A DNA stretch of 64,000 bases, from contig NZ_BMUY01000003.1 in NCBI RefSeq assembly GCF_014650435.1, forward strand, positions 62,001-126,000, written 5' to 3'. A model generated the notes under the pieces. The model had not been told where the DNA came from. It did no database searches and saw only the letters and a program-made list of their open reading frames with translations. Below, in pieces: positions 51,246-61,440 of this stretch. The translations under genes were made by a program, and so were the position numbers. How positions within the stretch are numbered: the first letter of the stretch is position 1; each line of letters starts with the position of its first letter. Origin of the DNA: Streptomyces tendae. Lineage in GTDB: Bacteria > Actinomycetota > Actinomycetes > Streptomycetales > Streptomycetaceae.

Positions 51246-52979
51246 GTGCTCATACGACTACTGCGGACCTATCTCAGGCCCTACAAGAAAGCCATCGCGC
51301 TGCTGGTGGCGCTGCAGTTCCTGCAGACCTGTGCCTCCCTCTACCTGCCGACCCTGAACGCGGACATCATCGACGACGGCGTCGTGAAGGGTGACTCGGG
51401 CTACATCCTGAGCTACGGCGCCCTGATGATCGGCATCTCGCTGGCCCAGGTGGTCTGCAACATCGGCGCCGTCTTCTACGGCGCGCGCACCGCGGCCGCC
51501 CTCGGCCGGGACGTGCGCGGTGCCGTCTTCGACCGGGTGCAGTCCTTCTCGGCGCGCGAGGTGGGCCACTTCGGCGCGCCCTCGCTGATCACCCGGACCA
51601 CCAACGACGTGCAGCAGGTCCAGATGCTGGCCCTGATGACGTTCACACTGATGGTGTCGGCGCCGATCATGTGCGTGGGCGGCATCGTGATGGCGCTCGG
51701 TCTGGACGTGCCGCTGTCCGGGGTGCTGCTCGGGGTCGTACCGGTGCTGGCGATCTGCGTCACGCTGATCGTGCGGAAGCTGCGCCCGCTGTTCCGGCAG
51801 ATGCAGGTGCGCCTGGACACGGTGAACCGGGTGCTGCGCGAGCAGATCACCGGCAACCGCGTCATCCGCGCCTTCGTGCGCGACGAGTACGAGCAGCAGC
51901 GCTTCCGGAAGGCCAACACCGAGCTGACCGACGTCGCCCTCGGCACCGGCAACCTGCTCGCGCTGATGTTCCCGGTGGTCATGACGGTGGTGAACCTGTC
52001 GTCGATCGCGGTGGTGTGGTTCGGCGCCCACCGGATCGACAGCGGCGGGATGCAGATCGGCGACCTGACGGCGTTCCTCGCCTACCTGATGCAGATCGTC
52101 ATGTCCGTGATGATGGCCACCTTCATGTTCATGATGGTGCCGCGCGCGGAGGTCTGCGCCGAGCGCATCCAGGAGGTCCTGGAGACCGAGAGCAGCGTGG
52201 TGCCGCCGGTGGCGCCGGTCACCGAGCTGCGCCGGCACGGGCACCTGGAGATCCGGGAGGCGGGCTTCCGCTACCCGGGTGCCGAGGAGCCGGTGCTCAG
52301 GCACATCGACCTGGTGGCCAAGCCGGGCGAGACGACCGCCGTCATCGGCTCGACCGGCAGCGGCAAGTCGACGCTGCTGGGCCTGGTCCCCCGGCTCTTC
52401 GACGCCACCGACGGGGAGGTCCTGGTCAACGGCGTGGACGTGCGCACCGTGGACCCGAAGACGCTGGCCAAGGTGGTGAGCCTGGTGCCGCAGAAGCCGT
52501 ACCTCTTCGCCGGAACCGTGGCGACCAACCTGCGCTACGGCAATCCGGACGCGACGGACGAGGAGCTGTGGCACGCGCTGTCGGTGGCGCAGGCCAAGGG
52601 GTTCGTCTCCGAGCTGGAGGGCGGGCTCGACGCGCCGATCTCCCAGGGCGGCACCAACGTGTCCGGCGGTCAGCGCCAGCGGCTCGCGATCGCCCGGACG
52701 CTGGTCCAGCGCCCGGAGATCTACCTCTTCGACGACTCCTTCTCCGCCCTCGACTACGCCACCGACGCGGCACTGCGGGCCGAGCTGGCCCAGGAGACCG
52801 CCGAGGCGACCGTGGTCATCGTGGCGCAGCGGGTGGCGACCATCCGGGACGCGGACCGGATCATCGTGCTGGACGAGGGACGGGTGGTCGGCGTGGGCCG
52901 GCACCACGAGCTGATGGCGGACAACGAGACCTACCGGGAGATCGTGCTCTCCCAGCTGACGGAAGCGGAGGCTGCCTGA
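51246..52979 (+). CDS. ABC exporter half, degenerate-site subunit
   Basis: The 577-residue protein has six membrane helices (about 20-300) and an ATPase with Walker A GSTGSGKST, signature VSGGQRQR and Walker B IYLFDDSFSALD. The residue after the Walker B Asp is Asp instead of the catalytic Glu, so this site hydrolyses poorly. Start chosen at GTG 51246 just before LIRLLRTYLRPYKK; a GTG at 51180 would add 22 residues. Its stop overlaps the next half (TGATG), so the two form a heterodimer. Confidence 0.88.
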   Translation: MLIRLLRTYLRPYKKAIALLVALQFLQTCASLYLPTLNADIIDDGVVKGDSGYILSYGALMIGISLAQVVCNIGAVFYGARTAAALGRDVRGAVFDRVQSFSAREVGHFGAPSLITRTTNDVQQVQMLALMTFTLMVSAPIMCVGGIVMALGLDVPLSGVLLGVVPVLAICVTLIVRKLRPLFRQMQVRLDTVNRVLREQITGNRVIRAFVRDEYEQQRFRKANTELTDVALGTGNLLALMFPVVMTVVNLSSIAVVWFGAHRIDSGGMQIGDLTAFLAYLMQIVMSVMMATFMFMMVPRAEVCAERIQEVLETESSVVPPVAPVTELRRHGHLEIREAGFRYPGAEEPVLRHIDLVAKPGETTAVIGSTGSGKSTLLGLVPRLFDATDGEVLVNGVDVRTVDPKTLAKVVSLVPQKPYLFAGTVATNLRYGNPDATDEELWHALSVAQAKGFVSELEGGLDAPISQGGTNVSGGQRQRLAIARTLVQRPEIYLFDDSFSALDYATDAALRAELAQETAEATVVIVAQRVATIRDADRIIVLDEGRVVGVGRHHELMADNETYREIVLSQLTEAEAA

Positions 52980-54910
52980 TGGCCGGGCCTGCGGGTCGCA
53001 TGATGGCCGGGGGCGGCAGCCCCGACCAGCGTTCGATGGACTTCAAGGGGTCGAGCAAACGGCTCATCTCCCAGTTCCGGCCGGAACGGGCGACGCTGTT
53101 CACGCTGCTGGCGTGTGTGGTCGTCAGCGTCGGCCTCAACGTGGTCGGGCCGAAGATCCTGGGCCGTGCCACCGACCTGGTCTTCGCCGGCATCGTCGGG
53201 CGGGACATGCCGTCCGGGGCCACGAAGGAGCAGGTCCTGGACACCATGCGCGAGCGCGGTGACGGCAACGTCGCCGACATGCTCCGCAGCACGGACTTCA
53301 CCCCGGGGCAGGGCATCGACTTCGGCGCGGTCGGCGAGGTGCTGCTGCTCGCGCTGGCGACGTTCGCGGTGGCGGGACTGCTGATGGCGGTGGCCACGCG
53401 ACTGGTGAACCGGGCGGTGAACCGGACGATGTTCCGGCTGCGCGAGGACGTACAGACGAAGCTGTCCCGGCTGCCGCTGTCCTACTTCGACAAGCGTCAG
53501 CGCGGCGAGGTGCTCAGCCGCGCCACCAACGACATCGACAACATCGGGCAGACGCTCCAGCAGTCGATGGGGCAGCTGATCAACTCGCTGCTCACCATCA
53601 TCGGCGTGCTCGCGATGATGTTCTACGTCTCCTGGATCCTGGCGCTGGTCGCGCTGGTGACCGTGCCGCTGTCGTTCGTGGTGGCCACGCGGGTGGGCAA
53701 GCGGTCGCAGCCGCAGTTCGTGCAGCAGTGGCGCTCCACGGGGCAGCTGAACGCCCACATCGAGGAGATGTACACCGGGCACGCGCTGGTGAAGGTGTTC
53801 GGGCGCCAGGAGGAGTCGGCGAAGCAGTTCGCCGAGCAGAACGACGCGCTGTACGAGGCCGGGTTCAAGGCGCAGTTCAACAGCGGGATCATGCAGCCGC
53901 TGATGATGTGCGTGTCCAACCTGAACTACGTGCTGGTCGCGGTGGTCGGCGGCCTGCGGGTGGCCTCCGGCCAGCTGTCCATCGGCGACGTGCAGGCATT
54001 CATCCAGTACTCCCGGCAGTTCTCGATGCCGCTGACGCAGGTCGCGTCGATGGCGAACCTGGTGCAGTCGGGCGTGGCGTCGGCGGAGCGGATCTTCGAG
54101 CTGCTGGACGCCGAGGAGCAGTCGGCGGACCCGATCCCGGGCGCCCGGCCCGAGGACCTGCGCGGCCGGGTGGAACTGGACCACGTCTCCTTCCGCTACG
54201 ACCCGGAGAAGCCGCTGATCGAGGACCTCTCCCTGAAGGTGGAGCCGGGCCACACGGTCGCGATCGTCGGTCCGACGGGCGCCGGCAAGACGACCCTGGT
54301 CAACCTGCTGATGCGGTTCTACGAGGTGTCCGGCGGCCGGATCACCCTGGACGGCGTGGACGTCGCGAAGATGTCCCGGGACGAGCTGCGGGCCGGCATC
54401 GGCATGGTCCTCCAGGACACCTGGCTGTTCGGCGGCACCATCGCGGAGAACATCGCGTACGGGGCGTCGCGCGAGGTCACCCGCGGGGAGATCGAGGAGG
54501 CCGCACGGGCCGCGCACGCCGACCGGTTCGTACGGACGCTGCCGGACGGCTACGACACGGTGATCGACGACGAGGGCACGGGGGTGAGCGCGGGTGAGAA
54601 GCAGCTGATCACCATCGCGCGGGCGTTCCTGTCCGACCCGGTGATCCTGGTGCTCGACGAGGCGACGTCGTCCGTGGACACGCGGACGGAGGTGCTGATC
54701 CAGAAGGCGATGGCGAAGCTCGCGCACGGGCGGACGTCGTTCGTGATCGCGCACCGGTTGTCGACGATCCGGGACGCGGACACGATTCTGGTGATGGAGG
54801 ACGGGGCGATCGTGGAGCAGGGGGCGCATACGGAGCTGCTGGCCGCGGATGGCGCGTACGCGCGGTTGTACAAGGCGCAGTTCGCGGAGGCTGTGGCCGA
54901 GGTGGGATGA
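52979..54910 (+). CDS. ABC exporter half, catalytic subunit
   Basis: The 643-residue partner has an N-terminal tail, six membrane helices (about 40-350) with a long first outside loop rich in charged residues, and an ATPase with GPTGAGKTT, Walker B ILVLDEATSSVD (normal Glu) and a non-standard signature VSAGEKQL. Together with the preceding subunit it has one good and one degenerate ATP site, the plan of TmrAB/BmrCD-type multidrug or peptide exporters. Substrate unknown. Confidence 0.9.
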   Translation: MAGPAGRMMAGGGSPDQRSMDFKGSSKRLISQFRPERATLFTLLACVVVSVGLNVVGPKILGRATDLVFAGIVGRDMPSGATKEQVLDTMRERGDGNVADMLRSTDFTPGQGIDFGAVGEVLLLALATFAVAGLLMAVATRLVNRAVNRTMFRLREDVQTKLSRLPLSYFDKRQRGEVLSRATNDIDNIGQTLQQSMGQLINSLLTIIGVLAMMFYVSWILALVALVTVPLSFVVATRVGKRSQPQFVQQWRSTGQLNAHIEEMYTGHALVKVFGRQEESAKQFAEQNDALYEAGFKAQFNSGIMQPLMMCVSNLNYVLVAVVGGLRVASGQLSIGDVQAFIQYSRQFSMPLTQVASMANLVQSGVASAERIFELLDAEEQSADPIPGARPEDLRGRVELDHVSFRYDPEKPLIEDLSLKVEPGHTVAIVGPTGAGKTTLVNLLMRFYEVSGGRITLDGVDVAKMSRDELRAGIGMVLQDTWLFGGTIAENIAYGASREVTRGEIEEAARAAHADRFVRTLPDGYDTVIDDEGTGVSAGEKQLITIARAFLSDPVILVLDEATSSVDTRTEVLIQKAMAKLAHGRTSFVIAHRLSTIRDADTILVMEDGAIVEQGAHTELLAADGAYARLYKAQFAEAVAEVG

Positions 54911-54920
54911 GGGGTTGCCC

Positions 54921-55006
54921 GGCGTCGGGGTGCCGCGCCCACCCGTGCCGCTGGGGGTACCTCCCAGGCCGTTCAGGCACTGGGGGAGGCACGATTGCCC
55001 GCAGCT
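54921..55006. repeat. Streptomyces intergenic repeat, terminator-like
   Basis: The 103-base gap between the convergent exporter and hrdA genes is filled by a GC-rich element with nested inverted parts (GTGCC 54945-54949 with GGCAC 54988-54992; CCTCCCAG 54960-54967 with CTGGGGGAGG 54980-54989). I recognise its CTGGGGGTACCTCCC core as a unit scattered through Streptomyces chromosomes. It probably acts as a two-way terminator. Confidence 0.6.
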
Positions 55007-55013
55007 GAGGGGG

Positions 55014-56111
55014 TCAGTCCAAATAGCCCCTCAGCTGGTCCGCGTAGGCGTGGTCTCGGAGTTTGTTGAGGGTTTTGGACTCGATCTGGCGGATGCGTTC
55101 GCGGGTGACGCCGAAGAGGCGGCCTATCTCCTCAAGGGTGCGGGGGCGGCCGTCGACCAGCCCGTAACGGAGCTGGACGACCTTGCGTTCGCGTTCGCCG
55201 AGGGTGGAGAGCACCGCCTCCAGGTGCTGGCGCAGCAGCAGGAACGCCGCCGACTCGACGGGGCTGGCGGCGTCGCCGTCCTCTATGAGGTCACCGAGGG
55301 CGACGTCGTCCTCCTCGCCGACCGGTGCGTACAGCGACACCGGCTCCTGGGCCAGGCGCAGCACCTCGCCGACCCGGGCGGGCGGCAGGTCCAGGTGGGC
55401 GGCGACCTCCTGCGGGGTCGGCTCGTAGCCGCGTTCCTGGAGCATCCGGCGCTGGACGCGGACCACCCGGTTGATCAGCTCCACGACGTGGACGGGGACG
55501 CGGATGGTGCGGGCCTGGTCGGCCAGGGCGCGGGACATGGCCTGGCGGATCCACCAGGTGGCGTAGGTGGAGAACTTGTAGCCCCGGGCGTAGTCGAACT
55601 TCTCGACCGCCCGGATCAGGCCCAGGTTCCCCTCCTGGACCAGGTCCAGCATGGTCAGCCCGCGGCCGACGTACCGTTTGGCCACCGACACCACGAGCCG
55701 CAGGTTGGCCTCGATCAGGCGGCGCTTGGCGAGGCGGCCCATGACGACGAGCCGGTCCAGGTCGAGGGCGAGGCGGTTGTCCAGGTCGGGGGTGCGCCGC
55801 AGCTTCTCCTCGGCGAACAGCCCGGCCTCCACCCGCCGGGCGAGGTCGACCTCCTCGGCCGCGGACAGCAGCGGGATCCTTCCGATCTCGCGCAGGTACT
55901 GCCGGAACAGGTCGGAGGAGGGGCCGCCGGACTCCGTACGGGTGGGCGGCGGAGGTTCGGGAGGCTCGGGAACGTCCCCGGGGTCGGCGGGGTGGTGCCC
56001 GGCCGCCCCGGCACCGGGCTGCGCGGGCATCGCGACGAGCACACCGCGCTCGGCGTCGGGCTCCGCGTCGCCGGTACCGGTGTCGTTCTGGGTGAGCGTC
56101 TGGGTCTGCAC
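55014..56111 (-). CDS. hrdA: group-2 RNA polymerase sigma factor HrdA
   Basis: The 365-residue protein has region 1.2 ([20 protein letters not shown]), region 2 ([49 protein letters not shown]), region 3 and region 4 ([19 protein letters not shown]). Region 1.1 is missing, as in group-2 sigma factors. Start is placed at GTG 56111 because GGAGG lies 8 bases upstream; longer in-frame starts (to 56255) would add an Arg-rich leader, and published HrdA may use one. Position beside dnaG matches hrdA of S. coelicolor. The last helix ends at TCA 55014. Confidence 0.88.
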   Translation of the reverse strand: MQTQTLTQNDTGTGDAEPDAERGVLVAMPAQPGAGAAGHHPADPGDVPEPPEPPPPTRTESGGPSSDLFRQYLREIGRIPLLSAAEEVDLARRVEAGLFAEEKLRRTPDLDNRLALDLDRLVVMGRLAKRRLIEANLRLVVSVAKRYVGRGLTMLDLVQEGNLGLIRAVEKFDYARGYKFSTYATWWIRQAMSRALADQARTIRVPVHVVELINRVVRVQRRMLQERGYEPTPQEVAAHLDLPPARVGEVLRLAQEPVSLYAPVGEEDDVALGDLIEDGDAASPVESAAFLLLRQHLEAVLSTLGERERKVVQLRYGLVDGRPRTLEEIGRLFGVTRERIRQIESKTLNKLRDHAYADQLRGYLD

Positions 56112-56332
56112 GGGGGCGACCTCCAGGATGGACGCGGCCGGCGGGGGGCCGGCGGCGGTACGTCGGGGGCGGAGCCGGCTCGCTCGCCGCCGTCCGCCTC
56201 GCACGCGTGCACTCAGGTACCGCCCCCAGTGTGGGGTACGACACATCACCGCCACGAGGGGCGTGCGGTGACTTTTTGCGTCCGGCTCGTGACCGAGGGG
56301 TTACCCGCCAGTGTTCGTTCCCGCGGAGGCTT

Positions 56333-58258
56333 CTAGAGCGCGGCGGCGCCGTGTTCGCGGAGGTTTTGGTCGTACTGCTGGAGGATCCACAGCTCGTTCT
56401 GGACGGCGGCCAGTTCGGCGGGGTCGCCGTGGGCGGAGAGGCGGGTGAGGCGGCCGGTGATGTCGCGGATGCGGCGCTCGACCGCCCGGCGGCGGACCGT
56501 GACGAGTTGGGCGCCCGCGTAGACCTCGTCGACGCCCTTCACGCCGCGGTGGAGCATGATCGCCTCGACCGCGAGTTCGGTCACCATGGCGCGGACGGCG
56601 TCGTCGGGGGCGGCCTCGCGGACCCGGACCAGGTAGTCCTGCGGGTCCTGGACGCCGAACTCGGCGCCGCCCGCTTCGATGATCGCCTCGCGTACGGCGG
56701 CGTAGGGCGGGGCGGTGAACTCGTCGACGCCGTACGCGTCGAAGGCCGGGGAGACCAGCTCGGGGCGCTGGAGGGCGAGCTTGAGCAGCTCGCGTTCGGT
56801 GGCGAAGACCGGGTTGCGGAGGTTGAGGGCGGGGCCACGGGGGGTGGCTGTCACGGGTCCGGCCTGCTGGTGCGGGGCGCTGCCGCGCCGGTGCTGGTCG
56901 GGGGCGGGGCCCTTGCCGCCGCGGTCGCGGGCCCAGCGGGCGAGCTGGGCGATCCGCTTGACCACGAACTGGGTGTCGAGGATGCCGAGCATGCCGGCGA
57001 GCTGCACGGCGACCTCGTGCTGGGCGCCGCTGTTCTTGATCCGGGCGACGACCGGGGCGGCCTCGTCCAGGGCGGCGGCGCGGCCGGCGGGGGTGTCGAG
57101 GTCGTAGCGGGCCACGATCTGGCGCAGGGCGAACTCGAAGAGCGGGGTGCGCGGCTCGACCAGGTCGGCGACGGCGTCGTCGCCCTTGGCCAGGCGCAGG
57201 TCGCAGGGGTCCATGCCGTCGGGGGCGATGGCGATGTAGGTCTCGGCGGCGAACTTCTGGTCGTCCTCGAAGGCGCGCAGGGCCGCCTTCTGTCCGGCCG
57301 CGTCGCCGTCGAAGGTGAAGATCACCCGGGCCGAGCCGTTGTCCATGAGGAGACGGCGCAGGATCTTGATGTGGTCGCCGCCGAAGGCGGTGCCGCAGGT
57401 CGCGATGGCCGTCGTCACACCGGCGAGGTGGCAGGCCATGACGTCCGTGTAGCCCTCGACGACGACGGCGCGGGACGCCTTCGCGATGTCCTTCTTGGCG
57501 AGGTCGATGCCGTAGAGGACCTGGGACTTCTTGTAGATCGCGGTCTCGGGGGTGTTCAGGTACTTCGGGCCGTTGTCCGCCTCGTAGAGCTTGCGGGCGC
57601 CGAAGCCGACGACGTCGCCGCCGATGTCGCGGATGGGCCACATCAGCCGGCCGCGGAAGCGGTCGATGGGGCCGCGGCGGCCCTCCTGGGAGAGGCCGGA
57701 GAGCAGCAGCTCCTTGTCGCTGAAGCCCTTGCCGCGCAGGAAGCGGGTGAGGTGGTCCCAGCCCTGGGGGCTGTAGCCGACGCCGAAGTGCTCGGCGGCG
57801 GCCTGGTCGAAGCCGCGGTCGGCGAGGAAGGCGCGGCCGGTGTCCGCCTCCGGGCCGCTGGCGAGCTGCTCCGCGTACCACTGGGCGGCGATCTTGTGGG
57901 CCTCGACCAGGCGGATGCGCTCACCGCGCTGGTGGGAGGGGTTGTACCCGCCCTCCTCGTAACGCAGGGTGATGCCGGCCTGGCCGGCCAGGCGCTCGAC
58001 CGCCTCCGAGAAGGTGAGGTGGTCGATCTTCATCACGAACGTGATGGTGTCGCCGCCCTCCTGGCAGCCGAAGCAGTGGAAGAACCCCTTGCTCGGACTG
58101 ACCTGGAAGGACGGCGACTTCTCGTCGTGGAACGGGCACAGCCCCTTCAGGTTGCCGCCGCCCGCGTTGCGCAGCTGGAGGTACTCCGAGACGACGGCGT
58201 CGATCGGGACCGCGTCCCGTACCGCCTTCACGTCCTCGTCGTTGATCCGTCCTGCCAC
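56333..58258 (-). CDS. dnaG: DNA primase
   Basis: The 641-residue primase has a CHC2 zinc finger (Cys41, His44, Cys62, Cys65), the RNA-polymerase core and a Toprim domain with Glu268 (VVVEGYTDVMA), Asp317 and Asp319 (FTFDGDAAGQ). The C-terminal helicase-binding domain (about 480-640) is present. It makes RNA primers for lagging-strand synthesis. ATG at 58258. It is separated from hrdA by 221 bases, unlike the rpsU-dnaG-rpoD operon of enteric bacteria. Confidence 0.96.
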   Translation of the reverse strand: MAGRINDEDVKAVRDAVPIDAVVSEYLQLRNAGGGNLKGLCPFHDEKSPSFQVSPSKGFFHCFGCQEGGDTITFVMKIDHLTFSEAVERLAGQAGITLRYEEGGYNPSHQRGERIRLVEAHKIAAQWYAEQLASGPEADTGRAFLADRGFDQAAAEHFGVGYSPQGWDHLTRFLRGKGFSDKELLLSGLSQEGRRGPIDRFRGRLMWPIRDIGGDVVGFGARKLYEADNGPKYLNTPETAIYKKSQVLYGIDLAKKDIAKASRAVVVEGYTDVMACHLAGVTTAIATCGTAFGGDHIKILRRLLMDNGSARVIFTFDGDAAGQKAALRAFEDDQKFAAETYIAIAPDGMDPCDLRLAKGDDAVADLVEPRTPLFEFALRQIVARYDLDTPAGRAAALDEAAPVVARIKNSGAQHEVAVQLAGMLGILDTQFVVKRIAQLARWARDRGGKGPAPDQHRRGSAPHQQAGPVTATPRGPALNLRNPVFATERELLKLALQRPELVSPAFDAYGVDEFTAPPYAAVREAIIEAGGAEFGVQDPQDYLVRVREAAPDDAVRAMVTELAVEAIMLHRGVKGVDEVYAGAQLVTVRRRAVERRIRDITGRLTRLSAHGDPAELAAVQNELWILQQYDQNLREHGAAAL

Positions 58259-58378
58259 GCGTGAAGTCTACGGGGCGGCACCGACAGGTCCGGGTCCGCC
58301 GGTCGGGCTCCGTCTGGAGGTGCGTCCCCGCCGCGCAGCGGCTGTCCTGCCGCAGCGCTCCCGGGTTCGGCCGGGGGT

Positions 58379-58395
58379 CCGGGGGTTGCCCCCGG
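58379..58395 (-). terminator. terminator hairpin after the FAD reductase gene
   Basis: CCGGGGG (58379-58385) and CCCCCGG (58389-58395) around TTG form a compact hairpin 28 bases after the leftward reductase stop and 121 bases before the dnaG start. Confidence 0.7.
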
Positions 58396-58422
58396 GAATT
58401 GGGGTCGGCGACGCACTGACAG

Positions 58423-59688
58423 CTATGCGACGAGGCTTTCCAGGGATACGTGCGGGTTCGCCAGGGCCTCCGTGTCCACCCGGGTCTTCGAGCGGATCAG
58501 CTGCTGGATCGGCTCCGTGACGTCCCACACGTTGACGTTCATCCCGGCCAGCACCCGGCCCTCCTTCACCCAGAAGGCGATGAACTCGCGCTTCGCCGCG
58601 TCCCCGCGGATCACCACCTGGTCGTACGAGCCGGCCGGCGCCCAGCCGGAGTACTCCATGCCCAGGTCGTACTGGTCGGTGAAGAAGTAGGGCACGCGGT
58701 CGTGGGCGAGGCCCTTGCCGAGCATCGCGCGGGCGGCGGCCGGCCCGCCGTTCAGGGCGTTGGCCCAGTGCTCCACGCGCAGGCTGGTGTCGAAGAGGGC
58801 GTGGTGGAAGGAGGCCACGTCGCCGGCCGCGAAGACGTCGGGGTCGGAGGTGCGCAGGTGGTCGTCGACGACGATGCCGCCGCCGTGCGCCCGGTCGGCG
58901 ATCTCCAGCCCGGCGGCCTGGGCCAGCGCGGTGCGCGGGGCGGCGCCGATCGCGGCGAGCACGTCGTGCGCGGGGTGCTCCTCGCCGTCGTCGGTGCGGG
59001 CGGCCAGCACCATGCCGTCCTGGCCGACGATCTCGGTCAGCTGCACGCCGAAGCGGAAGCGGACGCCGTGCGCCTCGTGCAGTTCGGCGAAGACGGCGCC
59101 CAGCTCGGGACCGAGGACACCGTGCAGCGGGGTCGGGGACGGCTCGATGACGGTGACCTCCGCCCCGTACTCGCGGGCCGCGGCCGCGACCTCAAGGCCG
59201 ATCCAGCCCGCGCCGGCGATCACCAGGTGCCCGTTGTCCCGGCCGAGGGAGGCGAGGACGCCCTTGAGCCGCTCGGCGTGGGCCAGGCGGCGCAGGTGGT
59301 GGACGCCCGCGAGGTCGGTGCCCGGTACGTCCAGGCGGCGGGGCTCGGCGCCGGTCGCGATGAGCAGCTTGTCGTACCTGACGTGGGTGCCGTCGTCGCC
59401 GTAGTGCACGGTCTTGGCGGCGCGGTCGATCGCGACGACGGTCTGGCCGAGGTGCAGCTCGATGTCGTGCCGCGCGTACCAGGCGGGCTCGTGCACGAAG
59501 ACGCTGTCGCGCTCCTCCTTGCCCAGGAGGTAGCCCTTGGACAGCGGCGGACGCTCGTAGGGGTGGTCGCGTTCGTCGCAGATGAGGATCACCCGGCCGG
59601 TGAAGCCCTCCGTGCGGAGTGTCTCGGCCGCCTTCGCTCCCGCCAGGCCGCCTCCGACGATGACGAATGTCTGATCCGCGTCGACCAC
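58423..59688 (-). CDS. NAD(P)H/FAD ferredoxin-reductase-type oxidoreductase
   Basis: The 421-residue flavoprotein has an FAD motif VIVGGGLAGAKAAE, an NAD(P) motif VIAGAGWIGLEVAAAA, the second FAD motif DVFAAGDVASF and a C-terminal reductase domain (YSGWAPAGSYDQVVIRG, GMNVNVWDV). It resembles reductases that pass electrons from NAD(P)H to ferredoxin or rubredoxin for P450s and dioxygenases. No ferredoxin gene adjoins. GTG start at 59688 with GAGGAGG 7 bases upstream. It lies downstream of the dGTPase gene. Confidence 0.88.
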   Translation of the reverse strand: MVDADQTFVIVGGGLAGAKAAETLRTEGFTGRVILICDERDHPYERPPLSKGYLLGKEERDSVFVHEPAWYARHDIELHLGQTVVAIDRAAKTVHYGDDGTHVRYDKLLIATGAEPRRLDVPGTDLAGVHHLRRLAHAERLKGVLASLGRDNGHLVIAGAGWIGLEVAAAAREYGAEVTVIEPSPTPLHGVLGPELGAVFAELHEAHGVRFRFGVQLTEIVGQDGMVLAARTDDGEEHPAHDVLAAIGAAPRTALAQAAGLEIADRAHGGGIVVDDHLRTSDPDVFAAGDVASFHHALFDTSLRVEHWANALNGGPAAARAMLGKGLAHDRVPYFFTDQYDLGMEYSGWAPAGSYDQVVIRGDAAKREFIAFWVKEGRVLAGMNVNVWDVTEPIQQLIRSKTRVDTEALANPHVSLESLVA

Positions 59689-59727
59689 TTGTTTGCCTCC
59701 TCGTCAGGGTGCCGCCACATGCGAGCG

Positions 59728-59751
59728 TCCCGCACGTGGCGTGGTGCGGGA
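59728..59751 (-). terminator. terminator hairpin after the dGTPase gene
   Basis: TCCCGCAC (59728-59735) pairs with GTGCGGGA (59744-59751) around an 8-base loop, in the gap between dgt and the downstream reductase gene. Confidence 0.6.
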
Positions 59752-59858
59752 AGGGGGAACGACCCGATCAGGCCACGACCTGCCGCGTTCCGACCGTCCG
59801 AGTGCCGCTTTTCGGGCGATCGGGGCGCCGCCGGGTGCCACCCGTCCCGCCGCCAGTC

Positions 59859-61133
59859 TCATGGATGCCCCGTCAGACGGGCGTGAAGCGAGCGGGCCGA
59901 GGCGTCGGTGAGGGAGGCGATCTGGTCGACGATCACCCGTTTGCGGGCCCGGTCGTCGGCGGCCGCGTCGAACAGCGCACGGAACTGGGGGTCGAGCCCG
60001 TCGGGTGCGCGGGCGGTCAGCGCCTCGGCCAGCTCCGCGACGACGATCCGCTGGTCGGCGCGGAGCCGCTCCTGCTCGGTGCGCTGCATGACGTAGCGGA
60101 CGGCGACCGCCTTGAGGACGGCGCACTCCATGCGGGTCTCGCGGGGTACGACCAGCTCGGCGGTGTAGCGGGTGAGCCGCCCGCCGCCGTACGCCGCCCG
60201 GGTGGCGGTCTCGGCGGCCAGGCAGAAGCGGCCGATCAGCTGGCTGGTGGCGTCCTTCAGGCGGGCCTGCGCGACGGCCGAGCCGTCGTAGCCGTGCGGC
60301 CACCAGTCCTGGGCGAGCAGCCGGTCGAGGGCGGCGGCGAGTTCGGCGTGGTCGGTGCCGGCGGGGACGTACCGTCCGACGGCCACCTGGAAGACCGCCT
60401 CGCGCTCGGGGTCGGCGAGCAGGCAGTTCGGGTCGATGTGTCCGGCGTGCAGGCCGTCCTCGACGTCGTGCACCGAGTACGCCACGTCGTCGGCCCAGTC
60501 CATGACCTGGGCCTCGAAGCAGGTGCGGGCGCCGGGGGCGTCCTCGCGGAGCCAGGCGAAGACGGGCCGGTCGTCGTCGTACACGCCGAACTTGGGCGAG
60601 GCCGGGTCGCTGGGGTGGGCGCCGCGCGGCCAGGGGTACTTGGTGGCCGCGTCGAGGGTGGCGCGGGTGAGGTTGAGGCCGACGGGGCCGGCCTCGGTGA
60701 ACCGCTTGGGCTCGATGCGGGTGAGCAGCCTGAGCGACTGGGCGTTGCCCTCGAAGCCGCCGCAGTCCTCGGCGAAGGCGTTGAGTGCCTGTTCGCCGTT
60801 GTGCCCGAAGGGCGGGTGACCGAGGTCGTGGGCCAGGCAGGCCGCCTCGACGAGGTCGGGGTCGCAGCCGAGGGCGGCGCCCAGCTCCCGGCCGACCTGG
60901 GCGCACTCCAGGGAGTGGGTGAGGCGGGTGCGGGGGCTGGCGTCCCAGACGGGGCTGCCCTCCCCCGGCGCGACGACCTGTGTCTTCCCGGCGAGGCGGC
61001 GCAGCGCGGCGGAGTGCAGGATGCGGGCGCGGTCGCGTTGGAAGGCGGTGCGGCCGGGGCGTTTGTCTGGTTCGGGGGCGTAGCGGGCGGCTGACGCCGG
61101 GTCGTAGGGGGGTGCGGTGCGGGTGCCTTCCAT
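59859..61133 (-). CDS. dgt: deoxyguanosinetriphosphate triphosphohydrolase-like HD protein
   Basis: The 424-residue HD-domain protein has [18 protein letters not shown] (His73), the metal pair His102-Asp103 in [17 protein letters not shown], and the conserved Asp in [14 protein letters not shown]. It removes triphosphate from dNTPs in this family. The first six codons (MEGTRT) and upstream region are inside a 241-bp tandem duplication. The second copy of its start lies at 61374. Confidence 0.9.
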   Translation of the reverse strand: MEGTRTAPPYDPASAARYAPEPDKRPGRTAFQRDRARILHSAALRRLAGKTQVVAPGEGSPVWDASPRTRLTHSLECAQVGRELGAALGCDPDLVEAACLAHDLGHPPFGHNGEQALNAFAEDCGGFEGNAQSLRLLTRIEPKRFTEAGPVGLNLTRATLDAATKYPWPRGAHPSDPASPKFGVYDDDRPVFAWLREDAPGARTCFEAQVMDWADDVAYSVHDVEDGLHAGHIDPNCLLADPEREAVFQVAVGRYVPAGTDHAELAAALDRLLAQDWWPHGYDGSAVAQARLKDATSQLIGRFCLAAETATRAAYGGGRLTRYTAELVVPRETRMECAVLKAVAVRYVMQRTEQERLRADQRIVVAELAEALTARAPDGLDPQFRALFDAAADDRARKRVIVDQIASLTDASARSLHARLTGHP

Positions 61134-61199
61134 GTCATGAACAGTAAGGGGAAGGTGTGACAGTTGGGGGCCTACTCGTCTGCCGGGTTCGGTAGTCGC

Positions 61200-61252
61200 G
61201 CGGGCGCGGGCCGTCCGTGGCTTGTCGCGCAGTTCCCCGCGCCCCTTAGGGG
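61200..61252. repeat. Streptomyces intergenic repeat, copy 1
   Basis: Contains CTTGTCGCGCAGTTCCCCGC followed by GCCCCTTAGGGGG. I recognise this element from many Streptomyces intergenic regions. It can fold through GCGCGGGGAACTGCGCG-type pairing. It lies within the first unit of the 241-bp duplication. Confidence 0.6.
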
Positions 61253-61374
61253 GTGGCCATCGCCCTGGATTTCAAGTCGCTGCCGGTTTTCGCCGCCTCG
61301 TCGTAGCGGTGGAGCAGTAGGTGGGCCATCGACGGGTGGGTGCCCAAGGGGGACGAGGTGCGGGTGCCTTCCAT
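61246..61374 (-). CDS. chimeric 42-residue ORF made by the duplication
   Basis: Starting at the duplicated dgt ATG (61374), the frame reads MEGTRT and then runs in frame through the duplicated chelatase tail (from [16 protein letters not shown] to the stop at 61246). It has the same upstream sequence as the true dgt start, so it could be expressed. The product would be a fragment of no obvious activity. It is best treated as a duplication by-product. Confidence 0.5.
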   Translation of the reverse strand: MEGTRTSSPLGTHPSMAHLLLHRYDEAAKTGSDLKSRAMATP

Positions 61375-61440
61375 GTCATGAACAGTAAGGGGAAGGTGTG
61401 ACAGTTGGGGGCCTACTCGTCTGCCGGGTTCGGTAGTCGC

